Virus record (IMG/VR): IMGVR_UViG_3300005613_000011
Coordinates: 1 to 64,000 of that record
Direction: 5' to 3' (one strand)
Length of the DNA: 64,000 bases
Origin: a virus
The notes below the pieces were generated by a model, which worked only from the letters and a program-made list of their open reading frames with translations, did not search any database and was not told the DNA's origin. Of this stretch, positions 30,137-39,800 are shown one piece after another (the first letter of the stretch is position 1; each line of letters starts with the position of its first letter). The translations under genes were made by a program, and so were the position numbers.

Positions 30137-31033
30137 ATGGAATACATTCTTGATAGTGTCAGAAGAATAATCTCTAGATGGGTCAGCACTCAAACAAGAC
30201 TTACGGAGAATGCTGAGCCAGGCGATACTGTTCTTACAGTTAGTACATCAAATCGTTTCAGGGAGCATGACGAAACAATTATCAGAAATGCTGTTCAGGG
30301 AGAGACTCCTATTATTGTTGATTCTATTATTGATGAGACCCATATACAACTTGAAGATGCTGTTCGTTTCAGGTGGGAAGTAAGCGACAACGCCATACTT
30401 GAGAAGACGTTCAACCAGAATATGGTACAAGGGATTTATCTCGGAGATCCTGATGTAATACCGAGATATCCAGCGGTTACTGTTACTGCACTAAATAGAA
30501 CATCTAAATGGTTGACAATAGACAGTACGCATGAAACATATAACGTACAAATAGCTATTTATGTTAGAGACGCTAATCAAGAAGGGGCATACAGGTTTTT
30601 GTTACAGATGGTAGATACCATACAAAGAGGATTAAAGCAGAATATTTACCCCCTTGTTGGACCATATAACACTACAACGTTATTAGCAGATATTGCCGAA
30701 CAAGATACGTTTATAAAGGTTAATGATATAAGTCTGTTTGAGAAAGGGTCGAGGATCAACATAGAGGATAGATGGAAAGTCGGAGAATATATGGTTCAAA
30801 GTGTTGTTGACGATGAAACTCTGCAACTGAGCCAGCCAACGTGTTATTCGTGGAATATGTCTGATAATACACAGGTTATAAAATTAGACAGGTTCTTCTT
30901 TAATTCATGGCCCGCAACTATTGATTACGGAAAGATTTTCAAAGGAACGATGTTGAAGGCCGCAACTATAGACTGGTTTGCTTGGGAAGAGAGTATCGAG
31001 AATACATTCCCGAGAGAAACAAGTATTTTGTAA
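30137..31033 (+). CDS. Tail completion/terminator-like protein
   Basis: This 298-residue protein contains a middle segment (YPAVTVTALNRTSKWLTIDS, then YNVQIAIYVRDANQEGAYRF, then a helix VDTIQRGLKQNIYP), the strand-helix pattern of tail terminator proteins that cap the tail tube. It is flanked by two copies of a beta module (GDTVLTVSTSNRF...IQLEDAVRFRWEVSDN and DTFIKVNDISLFE...LQLSQPTCYSWNMSDN). The position between adaptor and tail tube fits. Specific function inferred. Confidence 0.55.
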   Translation: MEYILDSVRRIISRWVSTQTRLTENAEPGDTVLTVSTSNRFREHDETIIRNAVQGETPIIVDSIIDETHIQLEDAVRFRWEVSDNAILEKTFNQNMVQGIYLGDPDVIPRYPAVTVTALNRTSKWLTIDSTHETYNVQIAIYVRDANQEGAYRFLLQMVDTIQRGLKQNIYPLVGPYNTTTLLADIAEQDTFIKVNDISLFEKGSRINIEDRWKVGEYMVQSVVDDETLQLSQPTCYSWNMSDNTQVIKLDRFFFNSWPATIDYGKIFKGTMLKAATIDWFAWEESIENTFPRETSIL

Positions 31034-31200
31034 ATATTTTTAAAAACAAAAAAGGATAGAAGAAATAATAGTTGTAATTAAGATAGATGATGTATTTTTT
31101 TGAAGGATACATAAAGGAAACAACCTATATTTAAAGAAAATACATGGAAATAACTTATTCCTTCTAAAAAAAGGTATTTGTTAGACAGGAGATAAATAAA

Positions 31201-31620
31201 ATGGCAGTTATTACTAATACAGTTTTTAGCTCGATTGCTGATGAAATAGGACAGGCTCGTATACTTCAACTATCAGTTGATGACCATATATATAACGCAG
31301 TTGTTGATATCGTAAATTTGCAGGAAGCTTATCTTGATGTTGAGGTTGATTTACTTAGCGAGTTCTGGCAATCTTATCAGATCTCTCTTGCAGAGGCATT
31401 AGTCCCAGCTTACATGTTGTCTGATATTAGCGTTCTTCATCAACATGTCATGGACAGGGCTGTTGATGGGGCGGGAGACAAGTATACTGATTTGAATGAT
31501 TGGCTGAGAGATGAAAGTGTGCATGTTTATGAAACATATGCAGACATGTCTGAAGAGGCAGGCTGGCCGATAGACCACGATAGGATCAAGGCCGATCCGA
31601 CTGTTACTATAACAGGATAA
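31201..31620 (+). CDS. Putative virion protein next to tail tube gene
   Basis: This 139-residue protein has a strong Shine-Dalgarno (GGAGATAAATAAA before ATG). The gap before it (31034-31200) holds no gene. MAVITNTVFSSIADEIGQAR is followed by an acidic helical body with LLSEFWQSYQISLAEALVPA. The strong RBS suggests high expression, as for structural proteins. Family not recognised. Confidence 0.55.
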   Translation: MAVITNTVFSSIADEIGQARILQLSVDDHIYNAVVDIVNLQEAYLDVEVDLLSEFWQSYQISLAEALVPAYMLSDISVLHQHVMDRAVDGAGDKYTDLNDWLRDESVHVYETYADMSEEAGWPIDHDRIKADPTVTITG

Positions 31621-31642
31621 TTAGCATAAACGGAGAAATAAA

Positions 31643-32647
31643 ATGCCTTCAAGTGCAAAATTAGGATTTGTTGGTTGGGTCAGATTTGGCCCAAGCTATT
31701 TTATCAGGGCAACCTCGGCAGATATTAAAGTAACTCAAGCGATTGATAAGCCGGATGTTGTTGACGGTAAAATAGACAAGACGGTTTATCAGCTTGGATC
31801 GTTGGAAGTTGGAGGCAGCGTTAGTTTTCCAGGAGTTTACGAGCTATATACTGCGACTATAGATTCTCCCGTTGCTATATTGTGGAACTGGGCAACTCAA
31901 AGGGCTGTAACGGGGGAATTTATTCCTGCCAATAAAAAAGACATTACAATTAAATATGTTGACGGACTTGCATTTAAGTATACAGAGTGTGTTATAGACT
32001 CATATGAATTTAATATTGCTGCCGAAGAGGTGCTTAATATTACTGTAAACGTAATCGGCAAAGATCGTCAACAAAACACAGAACCAGCTCTCGACCATGA
32101 TTTACCTGATTATTTGCAGAGAAATACAAGAATTATTACTTGGAATGATGTTAATGTCTATATTGGGGGAGACGGGGTAAGTGTTCAATCGAACGAAATA
32201 CGCAGTTTTACCGCAACTGTCGCTAATAATTCTCAGAGAATTTACACATTAAATAACAGTTTGGCACCTCAAATAGTTCTTCCTACGAAGAGGGACATTA
32301 CTGGTACGTTTACACTTCTTGGAAGAAATAGCGACCTTGGTTTAAGGGCATATGGATTCCAAAATGCCGCAAGAACAGGCAATGAAACAAGATGTACTGC
32401 TGATAATACTATTTGTTTCGGATATGACGCATCGTTTGGTGGAAGCACGACATGCGATTCATCTTGGAACGTAAAGTTTGATACTTGTGTAGTATTTGAA
32501 GTAGAAGAAATGGCTATAACCAACAGTTTCTTCGAGACTACTGTTAACTGGCACGCCCTGCCAGGTATTAGATTCGTTGATGGTGGAAACTTAGAAAACA
32601 GCAACTTTGTTGTTAGTACTTGTACCTCTGATGATGTTCGGCCTTAA
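31643..32647 (+). CDS. Major tail tube protein
   Basis: This 334-residue protein has a strong Shine-Dalgarno (GGAG). Beta-sandwich repeats characteristic of tail tube subunits appear twice: YQLGSLEVGGSVSFPGVYEL and RDITGTFTLLGRNSDLGLRA, each followed by long strands (TECVIDSYEFNIAAEEVLNI; FDTCVVFEVEEMAITNSFFE), consistent with a duplicated tube fold. The expected neighbours follow: chaperone frameshift pair, then tape measure. Assignment rests on fold pattern and order. Confidence 0.68.
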   Translation: MPSSAKLGFVGWVRFGPSYFIRATSADIKVTQAIDKPDVVDGKIDKTVYQLGSLEVGGSVSFPGVYELYTATIDSPVAILWNWATQRAVTGEFIPANKKDITIKYVDGLAFKYTECVIDSYEFNIAAEEVLNITVNVIGKDRQQNTEPALDHDLPDYLQRNTRIITWNDVNVYIGGDGVSVQSNEIRSFTATVANNSQRIYTLNNSLAPQIVLPTKRDITGTFTLLGRNSDLGLRAYGFQNAARTGNETRCTADNTICFGYDASFGGSTTCDSSWNVKFDTCVVFEVEEMAITNSFFETTVNWHALPGIRFVDGGNLENSNFVVSTCTSDDVRP

Positions 32648-32730
32648 TATCAAAGATTTAGTTGATTGAAATTCAATTAAGTTCCGATAAAGTCAACAGG
32701 TGTAATGTATGAGCATTAGGAGAACAAGGA

Positions 32731-33216
32731 ATGTCTATTTTAAACTCTGTTAATCAATTAGTTACAGTTAAGTTGTACTATAAGTCTGTTAGGACTAAAA
32801 GTGGTGTAGATAAAATTATTGTTTTGACTGATGAAGAAGGGGAAGAAGGAATGAAGAAACAAGAGGATATTATAAAAGAGAAGCAGGAAAAAGGTGAAAA
32901 GATTACCGAAGAGGACAGGAAAATAGAAGTTCTGACCACTCAATGGAAATCTTTAAATTGGGGAGACCAGACAAAGATAATGAAGAAATCCGAGAGGTTT
33001 AATCCAAAAGGAGAACAGAATATTGATTGGTTGAGTTTTAGAGACCTGAGAATTAAAAACTGTTTAGTTAATTGGGACATTAAAGACGCCAAAGGCAATC
33101 CTGTTCCGCTTAGTTCTGAAACAGTAGATATGTTACCTTCTAATGTTGTTGCTGAATTATTCTCTAAATATATAGATTTGGTAGAAGGGACTGAAGAGGA
33201 GCAGGAAAAAAACTAG
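32731..33216 (+). CDS. Tail assembly chaperone with -1 frameshift (G/GT type)
   Basis: The zero-frame product (161 residues) ends EEEQEKN. At its end the heptamer A AAA AAC (33207-33213), followed directly by TAG, is a canonical -1 slippery site. The -1 frame continues to a TGA at 33432-33434, adding about 74 residues (KLAELTDFLRGRKSVSNLSP and onward). Siphophages make G and GT chaperones exactly this way to fold the tape measure and recruit tail tube subunits, and the gene lies between those two genes. The GT end overlaps the next ATG (ATGA). Confidence 0.85.
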   Translation: MSILNSVNQLVTVKLYYKSVRTKSGVDKIIVLTDEEGEEGMKKQEDIIKEKQEKGEKITEEDRKIEVLTTQWKSLNWGDQTKIMKKSERFNPKGEQNIDWLSFRDLRIKNCLVNWDIKDAKGNPVPLSSETVDMLPSNVVAELFSKYIDLVEGTEEEQEKN

Positions 33217-33430
33217 CAGAGCTGACAGACTTTCTTAGAGGCAGAAAATCTGTTAGCAATTTATCACCAAAAGTAATTGAATTTTTAATGTTTCATGAAT
33301 TTGGTTGCAGACCCGAAGAAACAAGAAACATGGATGCTAACAATGTTAAAACTTTTATGGAAATGCTTGCATTATATAAGGCAATAACTGAATCTGAACA
33401 ATCTAAAACTATGAAAGGACTATTTACAAG

Positions 33431-33838
33431 ATGACAGGAATATTCATAGATCCAAAAGAGACGGTATCGTTTGAAATTTTTGTAGGAGTTGTTGAAGGTA
33501 AGGTTTTTACTGGAGATAACAAAGAAAAATTAGTTGCAGAAAATAAAGATATAGACAAAGAAAGTGTCATGTCGTTTGAATTTGTTTTTAGAATTCCTTC
33601 TTACAAGGACAATATTGATATGATGAAGAGCAGTGGAGCGGTAACAACCGATGGGGAAACTGTTGAATTTGATGCGGCTTCTTTAAGGTATGAAAGAATG
33701 GTTACTCTTATACAATCATGGACATTGACAGACGAAGAAGGCAAAGAGATATCACCAACGAGAGAAAACATAAACAGGTTACATCCTACGATTGCTGCGG
33801 CGATTTTAGATAAACTTGAAGAAATTATCGTTTTTTGA
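33431..33838 (+). CDS. Paralogue of the tail assembly chaperone G domain
   Basis: In this 135-residue protein the C-terminal half (YERMVTLIQSWTLTDEEGKE, then ISPTRENINRLHPTIAAAIL) follows the same pattern as the chaperone at 32731 (LRIKNCLVNWDIKDAKGNPV, then PLSSETVDMLPSNVVAELFS). It was probably derived by duplication. It overlaps the GT frame by 4 nt and is followed by a strong terminator. Likely another tape-measure chaperone. Confidence 0.6.
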   Translation: MTGIFIDPKETVSFEIFVGVVEGKVFTGDNKEKLVAENKDIDKESVMSFEFVFRIPSYKDNIDMMKSSGAVTTDGETVEFDAASLRYERMVTLIQSWTLTDEEGKEISPTRENINRLHPTIAAAILDKLEEIIVF

Positions 33839-33862
33839 ATTCATATATAACTAGTTGTTTAG

Positions 33863-33910
33863 AGGAAACCAGTTGTTCTTTTTGAAGAATAAGGTGGTTT
33901 CCTTTTTTTT
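33863..33910 (+). terminator. Strong intrinsic terminator before the tape measure gene
   Basis: AGGAAACCA (33863-33871) pairs with TGGTTTCCT (33895-33903), with an inner TTCTT/AAGAA stem, followed by eight T. It separates the tail tube-chaperone unit from the tape measure gene 12 nt further on, so it may set stoichiometry by partial read-through. Confidence 0.78.
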
Positions 33911-33921
33911 AGTGAGAAAAT

Positions 33922-36795
33922 ATGCCAGAAAAAAATGCAGAAATTATAAAAAAATTAAAGCTATTTTTTGATGCCGAAGACGCAGAAAGAGCGGCTTCTA
34001 AAGTACATAACTTGAAAAAGGCCGTAGGAGGACTTAAAACTTCTGTCAAGTCCCTGCTTGATCCGATAGGGAAATTTGCTGCATTGGCCGGTGCTGGTTT
34101 TGGTCTTTCTAAATCGATTGGAACTGTACAAGATTATTATAAAACACTTCTAAAATTATCTTCACAGATGTCTAAGTATGGAGTTGGAGCTGTTACTGTA
34201 AAAAAACAAATGGAATCTTTGTCTAGTACTCTTCACTTGACAAGAATAGAATCAGCAGATCTTTTTGCTTCGTTCGAAAAAGGCTTTCCGATGGTGACGA
34301 TTAGGGGATTCGAAAAAATAATGAAGAATATCAAGAACGTTGTTGGATCAAACGCTGCTGCTATGAAGGAAATGGGGTCAAGCCTTGCTAATCTTGCAAC
34401 TCAATATCCTTGGCTTCAGCAATCTATGGAGAACCTTACCAAATTAGATAAGGAAAGATTGGAAAGTCAACTTGAATTGTTGATGTATACTGGCAAGCTT
34501 AGTCTTACACAAGTTAGAGGGATTCAAGATTACATAAGACAAAATAAACAATCTACTGTGGAAGATAAAAAACACATAGAACAATGGATGCAGTTCCAAG
34601 AAAAGATGCAAGACGTGAGATCTTCTTTTGAAAACATAGCTATGGTCCTTGGCGAAGCATTTATTCCACTTGTAAAAGATTTGTCCAGCTGGATGACCAA
34701 AAATAAGGATACGATAGTTTCAATTACTAAATTTATAGGTACCTGGGCTGCTCGTCTTGGGCCTGCTGTTATAGCGTTTAAGGCAATTAGTGGTTTTGGG
34801 AGTGGGATTTCAAGTATGGGCGGTGGTTTGGCGGGGCTAATCCCTGGCAGTAAAAAAGATTGTGACGAAGCAAAAAGATGTGCTGCCGATGCTGCAAAAG
34901 GATTCTGGGCCAAAGGAAAAATGATTGGAGCCGCTAAAATCTTTGGTTCTGCAATGGCGGGTATTGCAGGAGGTTTGATTGGTAAAGAAATTGGTGGTTA
35001 TATTGGCAAAGAATTAGGGCACGAAGGGGCAGGACAGATTATTGGAGGAGCCGCTGGCGGGGCGATAGCTGGTGCTCAAGTAGGGGGTCTCCCTGGAGCG
35101 ATAATTGGTGGAGGTATAGGGTTGTTAACATCTGCTGTTTCTATGATCAACGATAGTTTCAAAGACGCTGGAGAAGAAAAACTTAAAAAGAGATTACAAG
35201 AAATAAATGATTTAGGAGAGAGATATAGAGAGGCCCATGATGCAGGGAAAACTAGTGATCGAACTTATACCGCTCAAATGAAACTTCTAACGATATCTAG
35301 AAGTAATGATCCAAGTATGAAAGAATCAATAATGAAAGATATTCAGGCACATAGTGAAGGGAAAGACAGAGCGCTAAGCGCAGGCGAAAAACAACAAAAA
35401 TTTTGGCTTGGCCCCCTGGCTCCTGGTGGAGCTAAAAATATAGATGTAGAAAATGCAAAAAAAATGATAAAAGCAAAACTGCAAATCTTAATAAACATGG
35501 GCAAAACTAAAAAGGCCGCAGAAGAAGAACTTAAAAAATCTCTGGCAATAGACAAAGCCGAACAAGATAAATTCGCTGCGATACAGAAGCAAATTAGAGG
35601 ATTAGAGATTCAAACAAATTTAAGATCCTCCCTGGTTGGTAAATTAGAATCAGAATTACAACTTCTATTGATATCTAACAATTCGGGGGATAATACGATT
35701 AAACAATCTATGGAAAAGGCTGATATGGCAATTAAAAATGAACAATCTTTAGCTAGAGAAGTAAAATATGCAGCAGAACTTCGTTTGAAAGACGCTCAAA
35801 AAAACAAAAATAAAGAAAAAGAAGCGGAAGAGACACAGCTAATAGCAGACAAAACAAAACAGATATTAGATTTAGAAGCGAAGAGATTGACATTATATAA
35901 ACTCGGTTTTAAAGAATTTGAAACAGAAAAAGAAATACAAGGAGGTATAGCAAACCTTATGGAGACTCAGGTTAATTTGCTTGATCAGATGGGTATGGGA
36001 ATTGGTGCTCCTGCTGAAATGAGGTTCAGATTGATAGAACAAATAGGTAACAAAATCGTTACTGTTGACAAACAACTTGCAGAATTAAGAGAGTCGCAGG
36101 CAAAAGGAGAAGAAAATCAAGGAGAGATTCAAAAAGATATACTTAAATTTGAACAGGAAAGACTCCAACTTATACAGAAACAATTTTCTGTTTCCAAATC
36201 ATTGAGAGAAGGTTGGGTAGGCGCATTAAGTGCCATGACTGTTGCTTCTGGAAGAATTACAAAAATTATGATAACAAGACAAACTCACTTGGCGACGATG
36301 CTGAAAAACGGGGGAGTTGTTTCTAATGTTAGCGGGGCTTTAGGTGGTGGTGCGATGGGATCATCCAGGTTTGCTGTTGGGTTGGGAGGAGGTTTTGGTA
36401 TTACTGGTGGATATAATGCGGGTTATCAAACCGAATATGGTCCGGATGTAAGAGCAGTCAGGGCAATGGAAGAAGGAGTTATGAGAGGAAATCTGGGGCA
36501 ATCGGCATCTCTCGCTATTGGGCAGTTAGGAGCAATACAAAGGAAAACCACAGCAGGGACTTCCGGTGCAGCATATCTTAGTGGCCCAGGAATGCCAGCA
36601 TATAAAGTGCCTGGTGTGGGGGGTATAAGAAAAGCGGGAGGGGCAGTTTCTCCAGCAGGTGGAATCACTACAACAGGTGGAACTGGAGGTTGGACAAGTA
36701 AAGGCGGTTGCGCTATTTTGAACATTCATATAGAAGTCCATTCTAAAGCAGAATTAATTAAAGCATTAATTGGTTTGGCAAATAAATTAAATTAG
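33922..36795 (+). CDS. Tail tape measure protein
   Basis: This 957-residue protein sits right after the chaperones. It is helical, with Lys/Glu coiled coils (TIKQSMEKADMAIKNEQSLA). A Gly/Ala-rich hydrophobic stretch at about 330-410 (AKIFGSAMAGIAGGLIGKEI and GGAAGGAIAGAQVGG) is typical of membrane-active tape measure segments. The C-terminal ~130 residues are Gly-rich (GGGFGITGGYNAGYQ). Using the usual ~0.15 nm per residue, the tail would be about 140 nm. No lysozyme or peptidase motif was seen. Confidence 0.85.
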   Translation: MPEKNAEIIKKLKLFFDAEDAERAASKVHNLKKAVGGLKTSVKSLLDPIGKFAALAGAGFGLSKSIGTVQDYYKTLLKLSSQMSKYGVGAVTVKKQMESLSSTLHLTRIESADLFASFEKGFPMVTIRGFEKIMKNIKNVVGSNAAAMKEMGSSLANLATQYPWLQQSMENLTKLDKERLESQLELLMYTGKLSLTQVRGIQDYIRQNKQSTVEDKKHIEQWMQFQEKMQDVRSSFENIAMVLGEAFIPLVKDLSSWMTKNKDTIVSITKFIGTWAARLGPAVIAFKAISGFGSGISSMGGGLAGLIPGSKKDCDEAKRCAADAAKGFWAKGKMIGAAKIFGSAMAGIAGGLIGKEIGGYIGKELGHEGAGQIIGGAAGGAIAGAQVGGLPGAIIGGGIGLLTSAVSMINDSFKDAGEEKLKKRLQEINDLGERYREAHDAGKTSDRTYTAQMKLLTISRSNDPSMKESIMKDIQAHSEGKDRALSAGEKQQKFWLGPLAPGGAKNIDVENAKKMIKAKLQILINMGKTKKAAEEELKKSLAIDKAEQDKFAAIQKQIRGLEIQTNLRSSLVGKLESELQLLLISNNSGDNTIKQSMEKADMAIKNEQSLAREVKYAAELRLKDAQKNKNKEKEAEETQLIADKTKQILDLEAKRLTLYKLGFKEFETEKEIQGGIANLMETQVNLLDQMGMGIGAPAEMRFRLIEQIGNKIVTVDKQLAELRESQAKGEENQGEIQKDILKFEQERLQLIQKQFSVSKSLREGWVGALSAMTVASGRITKIMITRQTHLATMLKNGGVVSNVSGALGGGAMGSSRFAVGLGGGFGITGGYNAGYQTEYGPDVRAVRAMEEGVMRGNLGQSASLAIGQLGAIQRKTTAGTSGAAYLSGPGMPAYKVPGVGGIRKAGGAVSPAGGITTTGGTGGWTSKGGCAILNIHIEVHSKAELIKALIGLANKLN

Positions 36796-36847
36796 TCTGG
36801 CCATTTAGTGTGATAAATATCAATAATTTTCGAATAATATATAAAGA

Positions 36848-39800
36848 ATGGCAGATTTCGATCCGACAATCAAGAAGGTTCTTCATCCCTCTGCTCATGG
36901 TGCTCGTAGATGCTGTTTAGAAACTGAAGGTAATGCATATAAGGAAGGCGAAGTCGAACCGTGGGGCGTTATACCTTTATCTGCAAAAGCTAAGGGCATA
37001 CGTTATTCTTTCTCTATTACGCCTGTAGTTAATCACAGCGATACTATTCCATATCAAAAAAGACTTGATACAACCTCTTCAAGTGAATCGTCTGAAGATG
37101 GTGGTATTTGGCCTTCTGATGTCCCTACCATACAAACAACTAATGGGTCAAGAGGATACGGTGTAGTTCCTGGTAGTTTTAGTAATGCATTTTTGCCAGC
37201 AATAACATACGAAGAAGAGGGGTCTGGAGTAACTTATACAAAGTTTGACGATCATACCGATGGAGGAGAAATATATAGTATAAGAATGTGGACAACTGAT
37301 GTTGGAGATACTTATATATCAGAGAATAAAAGAAACGAACTAACGGGGGTAGAGTCACCAGCACAAAGATATAAAATTAATTCAGAAGGTAGTCGTGAAT
37401 ATAATTGGGAGGAAAGACCGAGAGACGAAAATAAGACTACATCATATTCTGACGTATATAAAGAACAACCTAACAATATCAGGTGGTGGTTTGGGTTAGA
37501 TGGTATTGAGCCTAACAGTGGTGATAATATACTGTGGGGCGAAGTAGTACAAGGATGTCGTGATTTAGAAGAAGAGATAAATGGAGATGAATTAGAAGAC
37601 GCTACTACCGATCTTTTAATCCAGATCATTGCATCTCCCGATGTTTCTGCTGACGATATTTCAGAAGCTAACACTGAACTAGGCGATAATTTTGAAGAGA
37701 GAAAAGCGGCTATTGACAGATACATGGAGGTTATTGATAATTCTGAGTCTACACTAAAATCAACTGAAACTGTTACTGAATCTACTCCTGCGATTGGAGG
37801 TGTTGATTATTCCAGAGTTGGAATAGCGACTGTGGCCGAACAAGTCGCTACATCATTAGAAAGCTGTTTGAATATTCCCAATGCAATTATTGACAATGAT
37901 ACACAAACGACTGTAAACAATTTTATAAGGAGTATCAGAAATAAAGCCAGCAGTCTTAAAAATTCCAGAATAAAAAATAAAAAGATTTCCATTAAGCAAG
38001 ACAAGAATATTGATGGATTTTTTGTATCATATATAAACGATCATGATTATATTGCTAAAAACGCAGACGAAGACGAAGAATGTGAAGAAACTTTTGATTG
38101 GGGTTTCCGTCATCCGGTTCCTAAAGTCTTTTATGGAGACTCCGACATAGACGATTGTCCTAGACTGCAAATATCCGAGAAGAATACGAAAGGAGGCGTT
38201 CCTGTAGTTGATGAGGGTGTTGAATTGCCCCCTCAAAGGGATTTTTATTCTAAAGATGGGGAAGCAATAGAGATTTATTCTAAAGATGTTCTGGGGAACG
38301 ATTTTCAATCATATGATTTTTTGGAAGGGACCGAATATACAAGTGGTACATGGAAGATAAGAAATTGTCATTTTAAACCTAATAGTGAGAATAAAGGGCT
38401 TGTCGTAACCGAGTGGATTAAAACTACAAAAGAAGGAGATGAGCAAAAACAAGAGACTTATAGGGAAACCACTCTTATTAATAACAATACTGGAGGGGAA
38501 TCTAGAACATTTTATACGTATATAGGGAAAGACGGGAAATCTCAAAACAGTTGGCCTAAAGGAATGACTGTTTCTGACGAAGAATTTGTGGACAAAACGG
38601 CTGATGCGAAGTTCGTAATACAATTAATAAAAAGAAGAAGAGGAATTGGTTCTAGTAGTTCGTCTAGTAGCTCCAGCTCTAGTATTAGTTCTTCTAGCAG
38701 TTCGTCTATTAGTTCTTCTAGCAGTTCGTCTATTAGTTCTTCTAGCAGTTCGTCTATTAGTTCTTCTAGCAGTTCGTCTAGTATTTCTTCTAGCAGTTCG
38801 TCTAGTATTTCTTCTAGCAGTTCGTCTATTATTTCTTCTAGCAGTTCGTCTATTATTTCTTCTAGCAGTTCGTCTATTATTTCTTCTAGCAGTTCGTCTA
38901 TTAGTTCTTCTAGCAGTTCGTCTATTAGTTCTTCTAGTAGTTCGTCTAGTATTTCTTCTAGTAGTTCGTCTATTAGTTCGTCTAGCAGTTCTTCTAGCAG
39001 TTCGTCTATTAGTTCTTCTAGCAGTTCTTCTAGCAGTTTGTCTAGTAGTTCTGCTAGTTCTATGAGTTCTTCTATGAGTTCTTCTATGAGTTCTTCTAGT
39101 TCAGCTAGTCCTCCTACGTTTATTCTTGCTGCGAATAATCCTTTTTTAAGAAAAAAGATATTACATATCGATCCTTGTGATGAAAACCTTCTTATTTTCC
39201 ATACAGAAGTAACCAATCCTTACGATAAAGATTGGTTTAAGAAGTGTATTTATGGTAGAGGAAATATCTTAGATAATGATACTATTTCCAAGATGTTACT
39301 ATTAGATATCAAGGCGATAGATTGTGAAGATGCTGATGATATAAGTTTTGAAAGAGGAAAAGACGATTGTCCTTGTCCTTGTGTTACTGACAATCATGAA
39401 CAAACGGATTGGGTTTTGGATTTATATGTTTATATTGAGTCAGGAAAATATAAGTTGTTGTTTTTCAGGGGTGTTTATGAATATGACGGGATGGAAGACG
39501 TTCCCCTCGTAGAATCTGTTGTTTTTGATGATAATCTTGTTACTGAGGAAATGGCTGGTCAAGCATATGATTTTGGGGATGATTTAGAATATTTAGAAGA
39601 CGCATGTTGGGGCTACAGGTTTTTGGACGATACTTCTAAAATTTTATCGAGCGGCCATTCTGGGACATGCACACTATATCCTTGTCTTGAAAATTTTGAA
39701 GGACTAAACGTAACTAAATTTAAGGAATCTCTCAATAATGACAATCGGGACCATAATGCATTATTTGAAGATAAAAAAAATTATGCTTATTACTATTCTA

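Noticed and set aside
38542-39216. Leu/Glu-rich minus-strand protein (coiled-coil-like)
   Set aside because: It is the complement of the poly-Ser tract inside the 2,604-residue gene.
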